Positions 1 to 9,746 of a stretch of DNA of 64,000 bases are shown one piece after another. Source of the DNA: an uncultured Lachnospiraceae bacterium (GTDB taxonomy: Bacteria; Bacillota; Clostridia; Lachnospirales; Lachnospiraceae); the NCBI GenBank assembly GCA_947591245.1, contig CANQCY010000006.1:1-64000 (forward strand), given 5' to 3'. Numbering within the stretch: position 1 is the stretch's first letter; each line of letters begins with the position of its first letter. The translations under genes were made by a program, and so were the position numbers. A model generated the notes under the pieces. That model was given only the letters and a program-made list of their open reading frames with translations. It made no database searches and had not been told where the DNA came from.

Positions 1-70
1 AGTTTGAAACACCAACATCTCACGGGGCGTTATTGGATGCCTCATATATTTTGAGGCAAGGTTCACGGAT

Positions 71-406
71 TCAGGTTCCACGTTCATATCTCGGATAATT
101 TTGACAGATGCTCCCCAAATGTTCAGAACCACATTCAATCTGAATCCGGCACAATCCCTCTTCATTTAAAAACGGACAAATCTTCCCCTCTTCAAGCCGA
201 ATTGCCGTTATGTCGTTTGTCTTCTCATCCCTCATCACATGCTGACGCAAAAAGTCGCCAAACGTTCCCTCCAACTGCTCATAATACTCCGCCGTATCCT
301 TGTCCAGCCTGATATCCCAGCCGTTACAGCACGTGTTCAGGCATTCCGAACCAATACATTGAAATTCCATCAAAAAATCCAAATATATATACATAAGATT
401 CGGCAT
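71..406 (-). CDS. fliB: Flagellin lysine-N-methylase (FliB-like) N-terminal part; probably frameshifted/truncated
   Basis: FQCIGSECLNTCCNGWDIRLDKDT and CPFLNEEGLCRIQ...CQNYPR motifs of the Cys-rich FliB/YkgJ-type family; ORF stops after 111 aa whereas the family is normally much longer. Confidence 0.6.
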   Translation of the reverse strand: MPNLMYIYLDFLMEFQCIGSECLNTCCNGWDIRLDKDTAEYYEQLEGTFGDFLRQHVMRDEKTNDITAIRLEEGKICPFLNEEGLCRIQIECGSEHLGSICQNYPRYERGT

Positions 407-419
407 AAGCTTTCCTCCT

Positions 420-1430
420 TTACATCATCTGCACATCGATTTCTCCAGCAGACACTTTTCTGCAAAACTCCTCCACCGTACCCTCAAACCCTATGCCGCG
501 TATCGCACATAATAACTTTTTCTCCTCGGTTGCATAAAACGGATACTCATGCCCCACGGTTTCCCTTTTAAATGTCATATAGTCATCCCCATACATTGCA
601 GTCAACACTTCATGATAGCCGCATGGCACTGCAATTTCGATCTGTTCAAACGGCATATACGCGGCCTTCTCAAAACATTCCTTTCTCACGCGAAATTCCA
701 TTCCCCGCCTTGTCCTTGCAGTGCTTAACGCTATGGTCATCTCATCCGATTCCTCTTCCTGAAAAAGCGCCGCCACCGACTCCAGCAGTTTTTGCAAGTT
801 CCACCTGACATTCCCTTCCCTGGGGATCGCGGCGCCGCACATCTCCTCTATTTTCTGCAACCGGTATTCCAATTCATTTTCATTATCTTGCTGAAGCATA
901 TCCCAGTGACCAAACAATGACCTGCCATATTCCAGAATTACATTCTGCACTTCTTCCGCTTCCCTGTCTCTAGGCAAATAATCATAGCAAAAAATATCAA
1001 TCCCTATTTCCGGATATGGAAAGCCATAAAATCGCTCCATATGCTCCTTAAGCCCCCATACGGCGCCATCCGACCCTACCCGGCTATAAAATCCCGGAAA
1101 TACTTTATTGGGATCGCTCGGCGTCGCATGAATTCCCGCCAGCTTAAATCCCTTCGGCAATTTCTCCGGCAATATGCGAATCAACTCATTGTATTCTTCC
1201 CGTTTTAACGATATATCAATATCATCATCCCATGGGATAAATCCTTGGTGTCTTACTGCGCCAAGCAGCGTCCCGCTATCCGCAAAATACTGCAAACCGC
1301 TTTCTTTACATATATCGCCCACAATCTGCAGCACCTCCATCTGTGCCGCCCATGCCTTTTTCATCATGGATGATATTACAAAATCACATCTTATTTCCTC
1401 TTTAAAAAAATCTTCAGAAAATTCTAACAT
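420..1430 (-). CDS. LicD family phosphotransferase
   Basis: GLQYFADSGTLLGAVRHQGFIPWDDDIDISLKREEY is the LicD nucleotidyltransferase-fold signature. Confidence 0.92.
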   Translation of the reverse strand: MLEFSEDFFKEEIRCDFVISSMMKKAWAAQMEVLQIVGDICKESGLQYFADSGTLLGAVRHQGFIPWDDDIDISLKREEYNELIRILPEKLPKGFKLAGIHATPSDPNKVFPGFYSRVGSDGAVWGLKEHMERFYGFPYPEIGIDIFCYDYLPRDREAEEVQNVILEYGRSLFGHWDMLQQDNENELEYRLQKIEEMCGAAIPREGNVRWNLQKLLESVAALFQEEESDEMTIALSTARTRRGMEFRVRKECFEKAAYMPFEQIEIAVPCGYHEVLTAMYGDDYMTFKRETVGHEYPFYATEEKKLLCAIRGIGFEGTVEEFCRKVSAGEIDVQMM

Positions 1431-2224
1431 CCTCCTGCCTCCCCAGCTTCAGCATTTCTCCTGAAAACAAAATAATATTGTGCCGTCTCTTTTCGATTGT
1501 TTAAGCTGTCCCCAAACAGCCAGCCCTCATTCTCTACATGAAATCCGGCAGACAGCAATGTATCATTAAAAATATTCATCAATTCTTCTCTTGTTCGATA
1601 GATGGCGTTATAATTATCCTTCAGCTCCTCCGAAAAGAAATGCTTCAACGTCAGTCTGTCTTTTATTGCGATAGGTTCTCTTATGCAAAGAATTGCATCT
1701 TTCTCCGCCACATGAGAAACTTGGTTCAATACATTCCGAAGATCCGCATCATTCAAATACATCAATACCCCTACCATTAAAATTCTATTGAACTTACCTT
1801 TTCTATTAACATCTAAAATATGTTCCAGATCCGTCGCCGAACCAACTAAAAAGGACACATTTTTACCGTCTCTATGTCGCGCCTTTGCAATTTTGATTAA
1901 ATCCTCACAAAAATCCAGACCGCAGTATGTCTCTATCTCTTTATCAAGCGCATCATTCCATCTGCCGATACCGCAGGCAACATCTAACACTCTCGATTCC
2001 GGGTCAAGCGATAAAAACGGCAGTAATACCTCCACCTCCCTCTGGTTCCTTTTCCGCACCATCTGTGGATTGTTATCCTGATACATTGTAACTACATATG
2101 GATTTTCCTTATTATATTTTTCTGCGCGTTTCTGAAAAAATTGTAATGTTTCAGTATAATTAATATCTGTTATGTATTTCATGATGCGTCCGTTTTTTTC
2201 CTGTCGGCTCTCGTCTAAATTCAT
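1424..2224 (-). CDS. Class I SAM-dependent methyltransferase
   Basis: RVLDVACGIGRWNDALD motif I; GGGAGG Shine-Dalgarno upstream; 7-nt overlap with the licD-like gene. Confidence 0.85.
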   Translation of the reverse strand: MNLDESRQEKNGRIMKYITDINYTETLQFFQKRAEKYNKENPYVVTMYQDNNPQMVRKRNQREVEVLLPFLSLDPESRVLDVACGIGRWNDALDKEIETYCGLDFCEDLIKIAKARHRDGKNVSFLVGSATDLEHILDVNRKGKFNRILMVGVLMYLNDADLRNVLNQVSHVAEKDAILCIREPIAIKDRLTLKHFFSEELKDNYNAIYRTREELMNIFNDTLLSAGFHVENEGWLFGDSLNNRKETAQYYFVFRRNAEAGEAGGC

Positions 2225-2253
2225 ATCCGGCCTCCCTCTTGTATTACCTTAAT

Positions 2254-2282
2254 ATTATAAGAGATTTTCACCGCAATTACAA
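2254..2282 (-). promoter_or_regulatory. Putative SigA promoter for the methyltransferase-licD-fliB operon
   Basis: TTGTAA-N17-TATAAT on minus strand. Confidence 0.55.
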
Positions 2283-2309
2283 TACTTAAATCCCTTTATT
2301 TTCCGCATA

Positions 2310-2338
2310 TTGACAAAACATAAAAAAATTGTTAAAAT
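2310..2338 (+). promoter_or_regulatory. Putative SigA promoter for the wbqC-like operon
   Basis: TTGACA-N17-TAAAAT on plus strand. Confidence 0.7.
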
Positions 2339-2402
2339 GCAATCGATGCAGGATAAAATCAAGCAAGATAATTCTATTTCAGGAAAAGGACAGAGTTAAG
2401 AT

Positions 2403-3113
2403 ATGAAATTAGGAATCATGCAGCCATATTTTTTCCCATATATCGGCTATCTTACTTTAATTAATTACGTTGATAAATTCATATTATTCGACACGCCCCA
2501 GTACATAACGCATGGATGGATAAATAGAAACAGAATTCTTAATCAGAATGGAGAAGTCCGATACATTACCGTACCTGTACGCAAATCCGCTCGAGACGCC
2601 AAAATTAAGGATATAAAAATAGATGACTCCAAAAAATGGAAAGAAGCCATTCTTGGAAGCATGACTGCGTACAAGCGAAAAGCTCCATATTATGCCAAAA
2701 CCATCGAACTTTTGAAAAGCGTATTCGAATCAGCACGAAACGACATTGTTGAATTAGATTTTTTAGCGCTAAAGGCAGTCTGTGAATATTTAGACATTAA
2801 AACCCCCATAGAAATATACTCAAAAATGGGCGTTGTCTTAGATGAGGACGTCACCGCTCCGGATGAATGGGCATTATTTATCACAAAAAAACTAGGCTAC
2901 AGCGAATATATAAATCCCCCTGGCGGAAAGTCCTTTTTCCATAAAGAAAAATATATAAAGGAACATATTGAATTAAAATTTATTGAAAATATGTTGCCTT
3001 CCTATGTACAACGGATTGGGCATTTTGAAAAAGGGCTATCAATTCTGGATATTATGATGTTTTGCGATAAACCTGCCATTGTTGATATGTTAAATGATTA
3101 TAAAATTATTTAA
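2403..3113 (+). CDS. WbqC family protein
   Basis: MKLGIMQPYFFPYIGYLTLINYVDKFILFDTPQYI...WINRNRI is typical of the WbqC-like family. Confidence 0.9.
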   Translation: MKLGIMQPYFFPYIGYLTLINYVDKFILFDTPQYITHGWINRNRILNQNGEVRYITVPVRKSARDAKIKDIKIDDSKKWKEAILGSMTAYKRKAPYYAKTIELLKSVFESARNDIVELDFLALKAVCEYLDIKTPIEIYSKMGVVLDEDVTAPDEWALFITKKLGYSEYINPPGGKSFFHKEKYIKEHIELKFIENMLPSYVQRIGHFEKGLSILDIMMFCDKPAIVDMLNDYKII

Positions 3114-3150
3114 TCTGCAAAAAACAAAGACTAACGAGGTTAATATTATT

Positions 3151-5133
3151 ATGAAAAAAATTTTAGTCACAGGCCTGTTCACATTACACTGGGGAAGACT
3201 TCAGTATGGAAATGTAGGCAATTATTATATTATTGAACCGCTATTCAGATGTCTTCATAAAAGATTTCCGAACTATGAGATTCTTACCACATTTCAAATG
3301 GATGATGAGTTTACGAAAAAGGAAATTGTCACTGTTCTTCCAATGGACTTGTACTACGCCTGGAACGAGAACGATCTGAAAAATGCAATGGAAGATGCAG
3401 AAAATGCAGAAAAAAAGCAGACAGGAAAAACATACAAGGAAACGCATTGGATCTCTGTACTAAATGATGTAGATATTGTAATCGATGTAGCGGGGGACAT
3501 GTGGGGCGATAATGCGGAACATGTTGGCAAAGACCGTTTTTTTGTAGATTGTCTAAAAATGAAAGCCGCACAGCTGCTTCACAAAAAGACCTTTCTATTT
3601 GCAGTGACGCCAGGTCCCTTTACCGATGAAAGAACAAAAAAATTAGCACAGGACGTGTTTGAAAATTTTACCGGGGTTTTTATCCGAGAACGCATATCCT
3701 TTCATAACCTTACACAATGGGGCTTTAGCGCCGACAATGTGAAATTTTATCCCTGCCCGTCCTTTTTGTTTGAGCGGGATTTAAAATATACTTCAAAATG
3801 GATGGATGCCATTTATGAACGTAAAACAGAAAGCGGAATTGCAGGCATTACTTTTGGCGGTTTCAATTTACCGTATGGTCCATATGATATGTGGCCAAGA
3901 GAGAAAGAACAATATCACAATTTCGTTTGTCTTGCTGAATATTTAATTGAAAATTTAGGGGTGTCGCTCTGTCTTTTCTCACACACCAACGGGTTTGAAC
4001 GCCAACCAGAATTCGTAAGAATTAATGGACGAGATTTTCAAATCCTAAATCAATTTTATGAAATCCTTATTGAAAAACATCCCTCTTGGGAAAGCAAAAT
4101 CATACTGATTAATGAACCGCTTCTGCCAAAACAAATTAAATCAGTCATATCCCAGTTGGATATGGTGGTTACCGGAAGGGTTCATGCCTCGGTTGCTGCA
4201 ATTAGCTCATGTGTGCCTACCGTTTTCGTAGAATATGACCAAAATGTCATTTATAGTGATAAAATGCTTGGATTCGCCAGCGTCAGCGGGATGCAGGAAT
4301 ATGTCTGTGAACCTGGCAACCTTGAAATGATGATAGAACGAGTGGCAAAATGTTATAAGAATAAAGAACAAATAAAAAAGCATTTAGAAATGGAAATTCC
4401 AAAAATACAGCAAAAAGCTGAAGACGCCTTTGACGACATAAAGGAGCAATGCGCTCTTCCCAAATATGCTTTTTACATTTCTGGAAATTCTGGCAGGCTG
4501 AAGCTTTTTTTGGAGCAGGCTTCTGAATCTGTTACGTCTCAGATTCAATTTATATTTTCAGAATACAAAATTCCGCACGAATTGAAACAGCTCATAACAA
4601 GCAAATCCATAAAAATGATTACTTATCTATACGATGATATAGAATCCCCCGAGAAGAAAGATAAAAACCGGGAGCTATCTGATATTTTAATGAAACATTT
4701 AATAGCTTTTGAGGTGGATTACTGCTTCTCCTTTGGGGCGCATTTGCTGTCAGGTGAAATTCTATTAAATTACAAAAACCGCCTGATTAATTTCCATCCT
4801 TCCATATTGCCGATGTTCCCCGGAATAAAGTCAATAGACCAGGCAGTAAAAGCAGGCAACGCTTTTCTGATAGGCAATACAGCACATTTTATAGATGCTG
4901 GGATGGATACCGGACAAATTCTTATGCAAAGCGTCATCCCCATACAGGCATTTACTGATTCAAACCAAAACTATGACTGTGTACTGGATATACAAGTTGA
5001 AATGTTAAATCAGCTGATTATGGTTATCAATAATAATATGCTTGATAACAGGACTGGAAAAATAGAAAATGCAAATTATCAGAATTATACGATATTTCCT
5101 CAAATCGAAAAAAATAAACCGGAGGGGGATTAA
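3151..5133 (+). CDS. Polysaccharide pyruvyl transferase domain fused to a formyltransferase domain
   Basis: N-term GRLQYGNVGNYYI...VTGRVHASVAAISSCVPTVFVEYD (pyruvyl transferase); C-term NFHPSILPMFPGIKSIDQAVKAGN...AHFIDAGMDTGQILMQ (formyl_trans_N). Start moved to ATG 3151 (MKKILVTG) preceded by an SD-like ACGAGGTTA. Confidence 0.85.
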   Translation: MKKILVTGLFTLHWGRLQYGNVGNYYIIEPLFRCLHKRFPNYEILTTFQMDDEFTKKEIVTVLPMDLYYAWNENDLKNAMEDAENAEKKQTGKTYKETHWISVLNDVDIVIDVAGDMWGDNAEHVGKDRFFVDCLKMKAAQLLHKKTFLFAVTPGPFTDERTKKLAQDVFENFTGVFIRERISFHNLTQWGFSADNVKFYPCPSFLFERDLKYTSKWMDAIYERKTESGIAGITFGGFNLPYGPYDMWPREKEQYHNFVCLAEYLIENLGVSLCLFSHTNGFERQPEFVRINGRDFQILNQFYEILIEKHPSWESKIILINEPLLPKQIKSVISQLDMVVTGRVHASVAAISSCVPTVFVEYDQNVIYSDKMLGFASVSGMQEYVCEPGNLEMMIERVAKCYKNKEQIKKHLEMEIPKIQQKAEDAFDDIKEQCALPKYAFYISGNSGRLKLFLEQASESVTSQIQFIFSEYKIPHELKQLITSKSIKMITYLYDDIESPEKKDKNRELSDILMKHLIAFEVDYCFSFGAHLLSGEILLNYKNRLINFHPSILPMFPGIKSIDQAVKAGNAFLIGNTAHFIDAGMDTGQILMQSVIPIQAFTDSNQNYDCVLDIQVEMLNQLIMVINNNMLDNRTGKIENANYQNYTIFPQIEKNKPEGD

Positions 5134-5163
5134 CATATTACGATTAGGCGCTGTTAAAAGTGC

Positions 5164-5967
5164 CTAATCCAACTGCTGTGCCGGGGCGACTCTTGGAATA
5201 TCATTACGCAGCCCAACGCAGTACGCACACGATGTTCCACTCACAGATTTCTGCATGTTCAACATTTGTCTTTTCTTTTCCTCTATTGGCAAATCATCTG
5301 TTAGGGATACATATTCCCCCCCTGATTTGGGAATAATTCCCATTTTCATCCTGTAAAACGAACGTGAACATCTATGAATTTCTCCATCGTTAATGACATA
5401 ATATTTTCCAGCAGAATGTACGCATTTTCTCGAATTATTATCTCTTGCTTCTTTGTCTGGCCATTTCAGGGAATGATCCGTAAAATCTATCCAACCGTCA
5501 TAGTATAAACCATCTCCATAAAATTTGGAAATTCGGTAGTCAATTTTCTTTTTTATAAGCAACTCTTCATTTTGCTTGATTTTGGTAGACAAATGTTCCC
5601 CATAATCGCTCATTATAATTTTAGATCTGCCCTGACGTTCTGCAAATAAGTCTAGCAATTTCTCTGGTATCTCCAGCGTCCCATTCGTCACAAAATCTAT
5701 ACTCTCATCAATTTGCTTCTCATACAAAAAAACTTCTTCCATAATTTTGCATACATCTTTATTCAATAGAGGTTCCCCGCCTGTAACATTAAAATGACCT
5801 ACCCTATCGACTATTTGAAAATATTTTTTTAGCAATAAAGATGCTTCGTCGTATGACATCATCTTTTTTTCCTTATAGTATGGAATAAATGCAATACAAT
5901 GTTTGCATTTTAAATTGCAGTATGTTGTAATGTTAAAACTTGTCCGTTTTAAAATAATCTCTTCCAT
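5164..5967 (-). CDS. Radical SAM protein (paralog 1 of 3)
   Basis: TTYCNLKCKHC (CxxxCxxC), NVTGGEPLLNKD, C-terminal CxYC motif. Confidence 0.9.
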   Translation of the reverse strand: MEEIILKRTSFNITTYCNLKCKHCIAFIPYYKEKKMMSYDEASLLLKKYFQIVDRVGHFNVTGGEPLLNKDVCKIMEEVFLYEKQIDESIDFVTNGTLEIPEKLLDLFAERQGRSKIIMSDYGEHLSTKIKQNEELLIKKKIDYRISKFYGDGLYYDGWIDFTDHSLKWPDKEARDNNSRKCVHSAGKYYVINDGEIHRCSRSFYRMKMGIIPKSGGEYVSLTDDLPIEEKKRQMLNMQKSVSGTSCAYCVGLRNDIPRVAPAQQLD

Positions 5968-5995
5968 GATCTAATCCTTGCCCCTTTACATCGAT

Positions 5996-6778
5996 TCATA
6001 ACTGTTCTGCAGCTTTGTATTTTTTTGAATTTTCCAGCAACCCGTCACAATACGGACACGATACGGTATATTTCAAATGAAGAAGGTTCAACAGTTTCTC
6101 CCTCTTAAATGCAATGTCTGTATTATCGTCATTTAAATTTATATAGTCATTTTCTGTATAGGGAATTATATTTTCCTGTATTCTATAAGCAGCTCTTGTA
6201 CAGGTGTATAAATTTCCCCTGTTAATAACATATTTTTTACCCTTAAAAAACGCGCACCCCTGTGCCTGAGCTATTTTTTCTTCATCTGCAGCATGTTTCA
6301 GCGTATGGTCTCTGCAGTCTATCCAGCCATATCTATTGTCTTCATCGTATAATATGTTTTTGATATTATGCTCCTGTAGTATCTTGTAATTCTGTTTGGC
6401 AAATTTAGAAATACTTCCGTAATTGTTGACAATAACTTTTATTTTTTTATTCGCTTTTAAAGTTCGTACTAATTCTTCCTGCAATGGGAGCGTACCATTT
6501 GTTATCAAAATAATTTCATCTAAAATCTGTTCGTCATATTTATAAATTTCATGAAGAATCTCATTCAAATCTTTATTTAACAATGGTTCGCCGCCTGTGA
6601 TAGATATTTTGTTTACCGTATCAATCATTTGAAAATAGGTTCTCAAAATATCTGCAGCCTGTTTTATATCCATCGTTTCATAAGATGAATAGTATGGAAC
6701 ATATGCCAGGCATAACTTGCATTTAAGCGTACATCTCTCTGTTACCATAATGGCAGTACTCGGTAGATTTATTTTCAT
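5996..6778 (-). CDS. Radical SAM protein (paralog 2 of 3)
   Basis: TERCTLKCKLC, SITGGEPLLNKD, SCPYCDG. Confidence 0.9.
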   Translation of the reverse strand: MKINLPSTAIMVTERCTLKCKLCLAYVPYYSSYETMDIKQAADILRTYFQMIDTVNKISITGGEPLLNKDLNEILHEIYKYDEQILDEIILITNGTLPLQEELVRTLKANKKIKVIVNNYGSISKFAKQNYKILQEHNIKNILYDEDNRYGWIDCRDHTLKHAADEEKIAQAQGCAFFKGKKYVINRGNLYTCTRAAYRIQENIIPYTENDYINLNDDNTDIAFKREKLLNLLHLKYTVSCPYCDGLLENSKKYKAAEQL

Positions 6779-6796
6779 ATTCGCATTATCCTTTCG

Positions 6797-7597
6797 TTAC
6801 AATTGTTCCGCCGGAATTGTCCGCTCCACATCGTTATTCTGTCCAACGCAGTAGGCGCATGAAGTCACGCTTTTTGCCTCGTGCATTTCCATAAGTAAAG
6901 CTTTCTTTTCTTTTATCGAAATCGTTTGATCCATAAGCGGAACATAATCACCTCGTTCAACAGGAATTAAACCATTTTTTATCCTCCAGAACGAACGCAT
7001 ACAATAATGTATTTCTCCATCGGATATATTAAAATATTTTCCAGCGCTATCAATACATTTCATGGAGTGTTCATCCCGTGCTTCCCTTGTAGGATGCTTC
7101 AAAGAATGGTCTCTAAAATCAATCCATCCGCCATATGATAAGTTATCGCCGTTAAAATTTACTACACGGTAATTAACGCCTTTTTTGTCCAAAAGCTCGC
7201 GTATATCATCTAATCTTGAGGACAATTTCCCATAATCACTAATAACCAAACGCATAAAATCTTTATTCTCGGCAAAAAGGCCAACAAATTCCTCATCTGG
7301 TATAATTGTGCCGTTTGTCACCAGGGTAATATCCTGTCTGATCTGTGATCGATATTTTACGACCTCTTTCAAAATGGCAGTAATATCAGGGTTCATAAGA
7401 GGTTCCCCGCCTGTCAAATTAAAAATACCAACTGAATCCACTACTTCAAAAAATACTTTTAAAACATCTGCTGCTTCCTGGGCAGTCAGGTCTTTCGGAT
7501 TCTTAACATAAGGCACAAATGCCACGCACAACGCGCATTTTAAAGTACATCTGCTCGTAACTTCCAATGTAATTCGATTTATATCTACCTTTTCCAT
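6797..7597 (-). CDS. Radical SAM protein (paralog 3 of 3)
   Basis: TSRCTLKCALC, NLTGGEPLMNPD, SCAYCVG. Confidence 0.9.
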   Translation of the reverse strand: MEKVDINRITLEVTSRCTLKCALCVAFVPYVKNPKDLTAQEAADVLKVFFEVVDSVGIFNLTGGEPLMNPDITAILKEVVKYRSQIRQDITLVTNGTIIPDEEFVGLFAENKDFMRLVISDYGKLSSRLDDIRELLDKKGVNYRVVNFNGDNLSYGGWIDFRDHSLKHPTREARDEHSMKCIDSAGKYFNISDGEIHYCMRSFWRIKNGLIPVERGDYVPLMDQTISIKEKKALLMEMHEAKSVTSCAYCVGQNNDVERTIPAEQL

Positions 7598-7623
7598 ATT
7601 ATTTCCTCCTGATTTGTTTCAAC

Positions 7624-9714
7624 TTATTTAGAATCTTGTATAATTCTCGCCCATCCCTTCTCCAGCATAATGTCCCAAAACTTTTTCAACGTAAAAGAAT
7701 ACTGATGAATAAAGCAATCCCGAACCGCTTCCTCATCAAAAACTTCTAGGAAATACTGAATCGCATCTGCCTGTATCCACCATTTATCACTTCCCAGCAT
7801 CAGAAAAAACTTCTCGCAGGCGATTTCTGCTTCTTCTGTTGCGTCCTGATTTATCATATAATCGCTAAATGCCTTCGCAAAAAACGATGCATCCATTTTT
7901 CTTATAACGGAATTCCAACATCCGCTTGCCTCAATCATATGGCGGATGATATTTTTCTGCGTAAACAAGCTTGTGTTTTCATTATCTGCATGTTGAAATC
8001 TCGTCATCTTTACCAACACTCTCGGAATCACATGTATGTCTGCATGCTGTACCAAATCAATCCACATAAACAAATCCGGTAATTGCCTGCACGCACTCCC
8101 GACATTTATTAAGCGAATATACTCTTCCCTCCGGATGAGAATAGACGGATGACACAAAACATTATCATTTTCCCAAAAATATTTCATCCACTCATACCGG
8201 CTTCTATTTTTCTGGTAAAATCTTGTTTCCTTTAATTCATTTTTATTTTCATCTATATACGAACACCAAGTAAAGCAGGCGGCAGCCTCTTCATGCTTCT
8301 CCAGATAATCCACCTGAAGCGCTAATTTATCCGGCTCCCAAAAATCATCTGAACTCGCCAGTGCAATGTACTTACCAGTAGCCCTCTTCTTAAGAAAATA
8401 TCCTCTTCTTCCTGCATTCTCAGTAAAATAATATTCTCCTGCAAAATGCTCAGAATACCGTTTCATAATTTCTGCCGTGTTATCTGTCGACGCGTCATCT
8501 GACACAAGAAATTCAATATTCTGATAAGTCTGATTCAACACGCTCTCGATCGCATCGGCAACAAACTTTTCATGATTATATGCCGGAAGAATGACGCTGA
8601 CAAGCGGTCCCTCGGTCAGAATCTTCTCGTCCACAGTATATTCATAGCTTAAATCAAGTTTCACGTTTCTGTCCTTTGTGAGAACATACAATGTACTCGT
8701 ATCCGTCAGCGACAGCTGTTCAAAAATCTCCTGCCCAAAATAATCTTTCCCGAGAGCGTTGACATAGAATCCCTGTTCTTCCAACCGATTCATAAGCCCT
8801 TTTTTTCCATATCTCCTGCAATGGTCTTCCTGGCCAAAACGTCTCCAGTTCTCTTCCTCTGTAAGTCCCCACTCCTCATCAATTTCTTCTATATCCAGCG
8901 AAACCGGAACAAGAAATACGACAAGCCCATTCGGTTTCAAAATCCGTTTCAGTTCCCGCATCGCCTTTCTATCATCCCGCACATGCTCCAGTACATGAGA
9001 ACAGATCACCATATCATAGCTCTCATCCGCCACCATATGCATATCCATAATATCTGATTGAAACGTCACGCCGTCCATATACAAATCTGTCGTCTCATAG
9101 TCTGCATGAGGACAGTAGGTTTTAATCCATGTCTCAATTGTGACAGCCGGCGCTACCTGTAATACTTTGATGCCTTCTTTTGCCTCCGGCAATCCCGCTT
9201 TTTTCAAAAAGGAAATAATCATACGGTCTCTGTCGCTGCTTCCGCAAACCGGACACAAGTATTCCTTCTCATTTGATGTCTCGGCGACATGCGGTTCTGT
9301 ACCATATCTCTTGTGCATCTCGATATAATACTCTGGCAACGGATTGTATATTACTTCATTTCCACAGCAGGAGCACCGGCGTTTATTATTTACACAATTG
9401 CCATATATCGTCTCAACGCTCTGGATAAATAATTGCAATACAGACAAAAACAAATCCATATTCGTATTCAGAAAATTGAAATCTCCACATGCTCCACACA
9501 TGTCGTAAAACGTATCGAAGACTTCTTTCTGTGGGGCATATTCGTAATCGGCAAGTAATTCACGGAAATTTTCGATGAATTCCCTGACATCCGTTATTCC
9601 AGCCTGTAACTGCTGTGCCGCAATGTTGCCGCTCTGAATTCCTTCCTTCATACTCATGCAGTATTCATGCACCAGTGACAGATATTCTACTTTCAAATCC
9701 GTTTCTTTACTCAT
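7624..9714 (-). CDS. Fusion: helical N-term, Cys-rich (zinc-ribbon-like) segment, SAM methyltransferase and family 2 glycosyltransferase
   Basis: CSCCGN...CPVCGSSDRDR; VICSHVLEHVRDDRKAMRELKRILKPNG; PLVSVILPAYNHEKFVADAIESVLNQTYQNIEFLVSDDASTDNT. Confidence 0.85.
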   Translation of the reverse strand: MSKETDLKVEYLSLVHEYCMSMKEGIQSGNIAAQQLQAGITDVREFIENFRELLADYEYAPQKEVFDTFYDMCGACGDFNFLNTNMDLFLSVLQLFIQSVETIYGNCVNNKRRCSCCGNEVIYNPLPEYYIEMHKRYGTEPHVAETSNEKEYLCPVCGSSDRDRMIISFLKKAGLPEAKEGIKVLQVAPAVTIETWIKTYCPHADYETTDLYMDGVTFQSDIMDMHMVADESYDMVICSHVLEHVRDDRKAMRELKRILKPNGLVVFLVPVSLDIEEIDEEWGLTEEENWRRFGQEDHCRRYGKKGLMNRLEEQGFYVNALGKDYFGQEIFEQLSLTDTSTLYVLTKDRNVKLDLSYEYTVDEKILTEGPLVSVILPAYNHEKFVADAIESVLNQTYQNIEFLVSDDASTDNTAEIMKRYSEHFAGEYYFTENAGRRGYFLKKRATGKYIALASSDDFWEPDKLALQVDYLEKHEEAAACFTWCSYIDENKNELKETRFYQKNRSRYEWMKYFWENDNVLCHPSILIRREEYIRLINVGSACRQLPDLFMWIDLVQHADIHVIPRVLVKMTRFQHADNENTSLFTQKNIIRHMIEASGCWNSVIRKMDASFFAKAFSDYMINQDATEEAEIACEKFFLMLGSDKWWIQADAIQYFLEVFDEEAVRDCFIHQYSFTLKKFWDIMLEKGWARIIQDSK

Positions 9715-9746
9715 AATCTTTCTCCTTGACCATATTTCTCTAGTTT

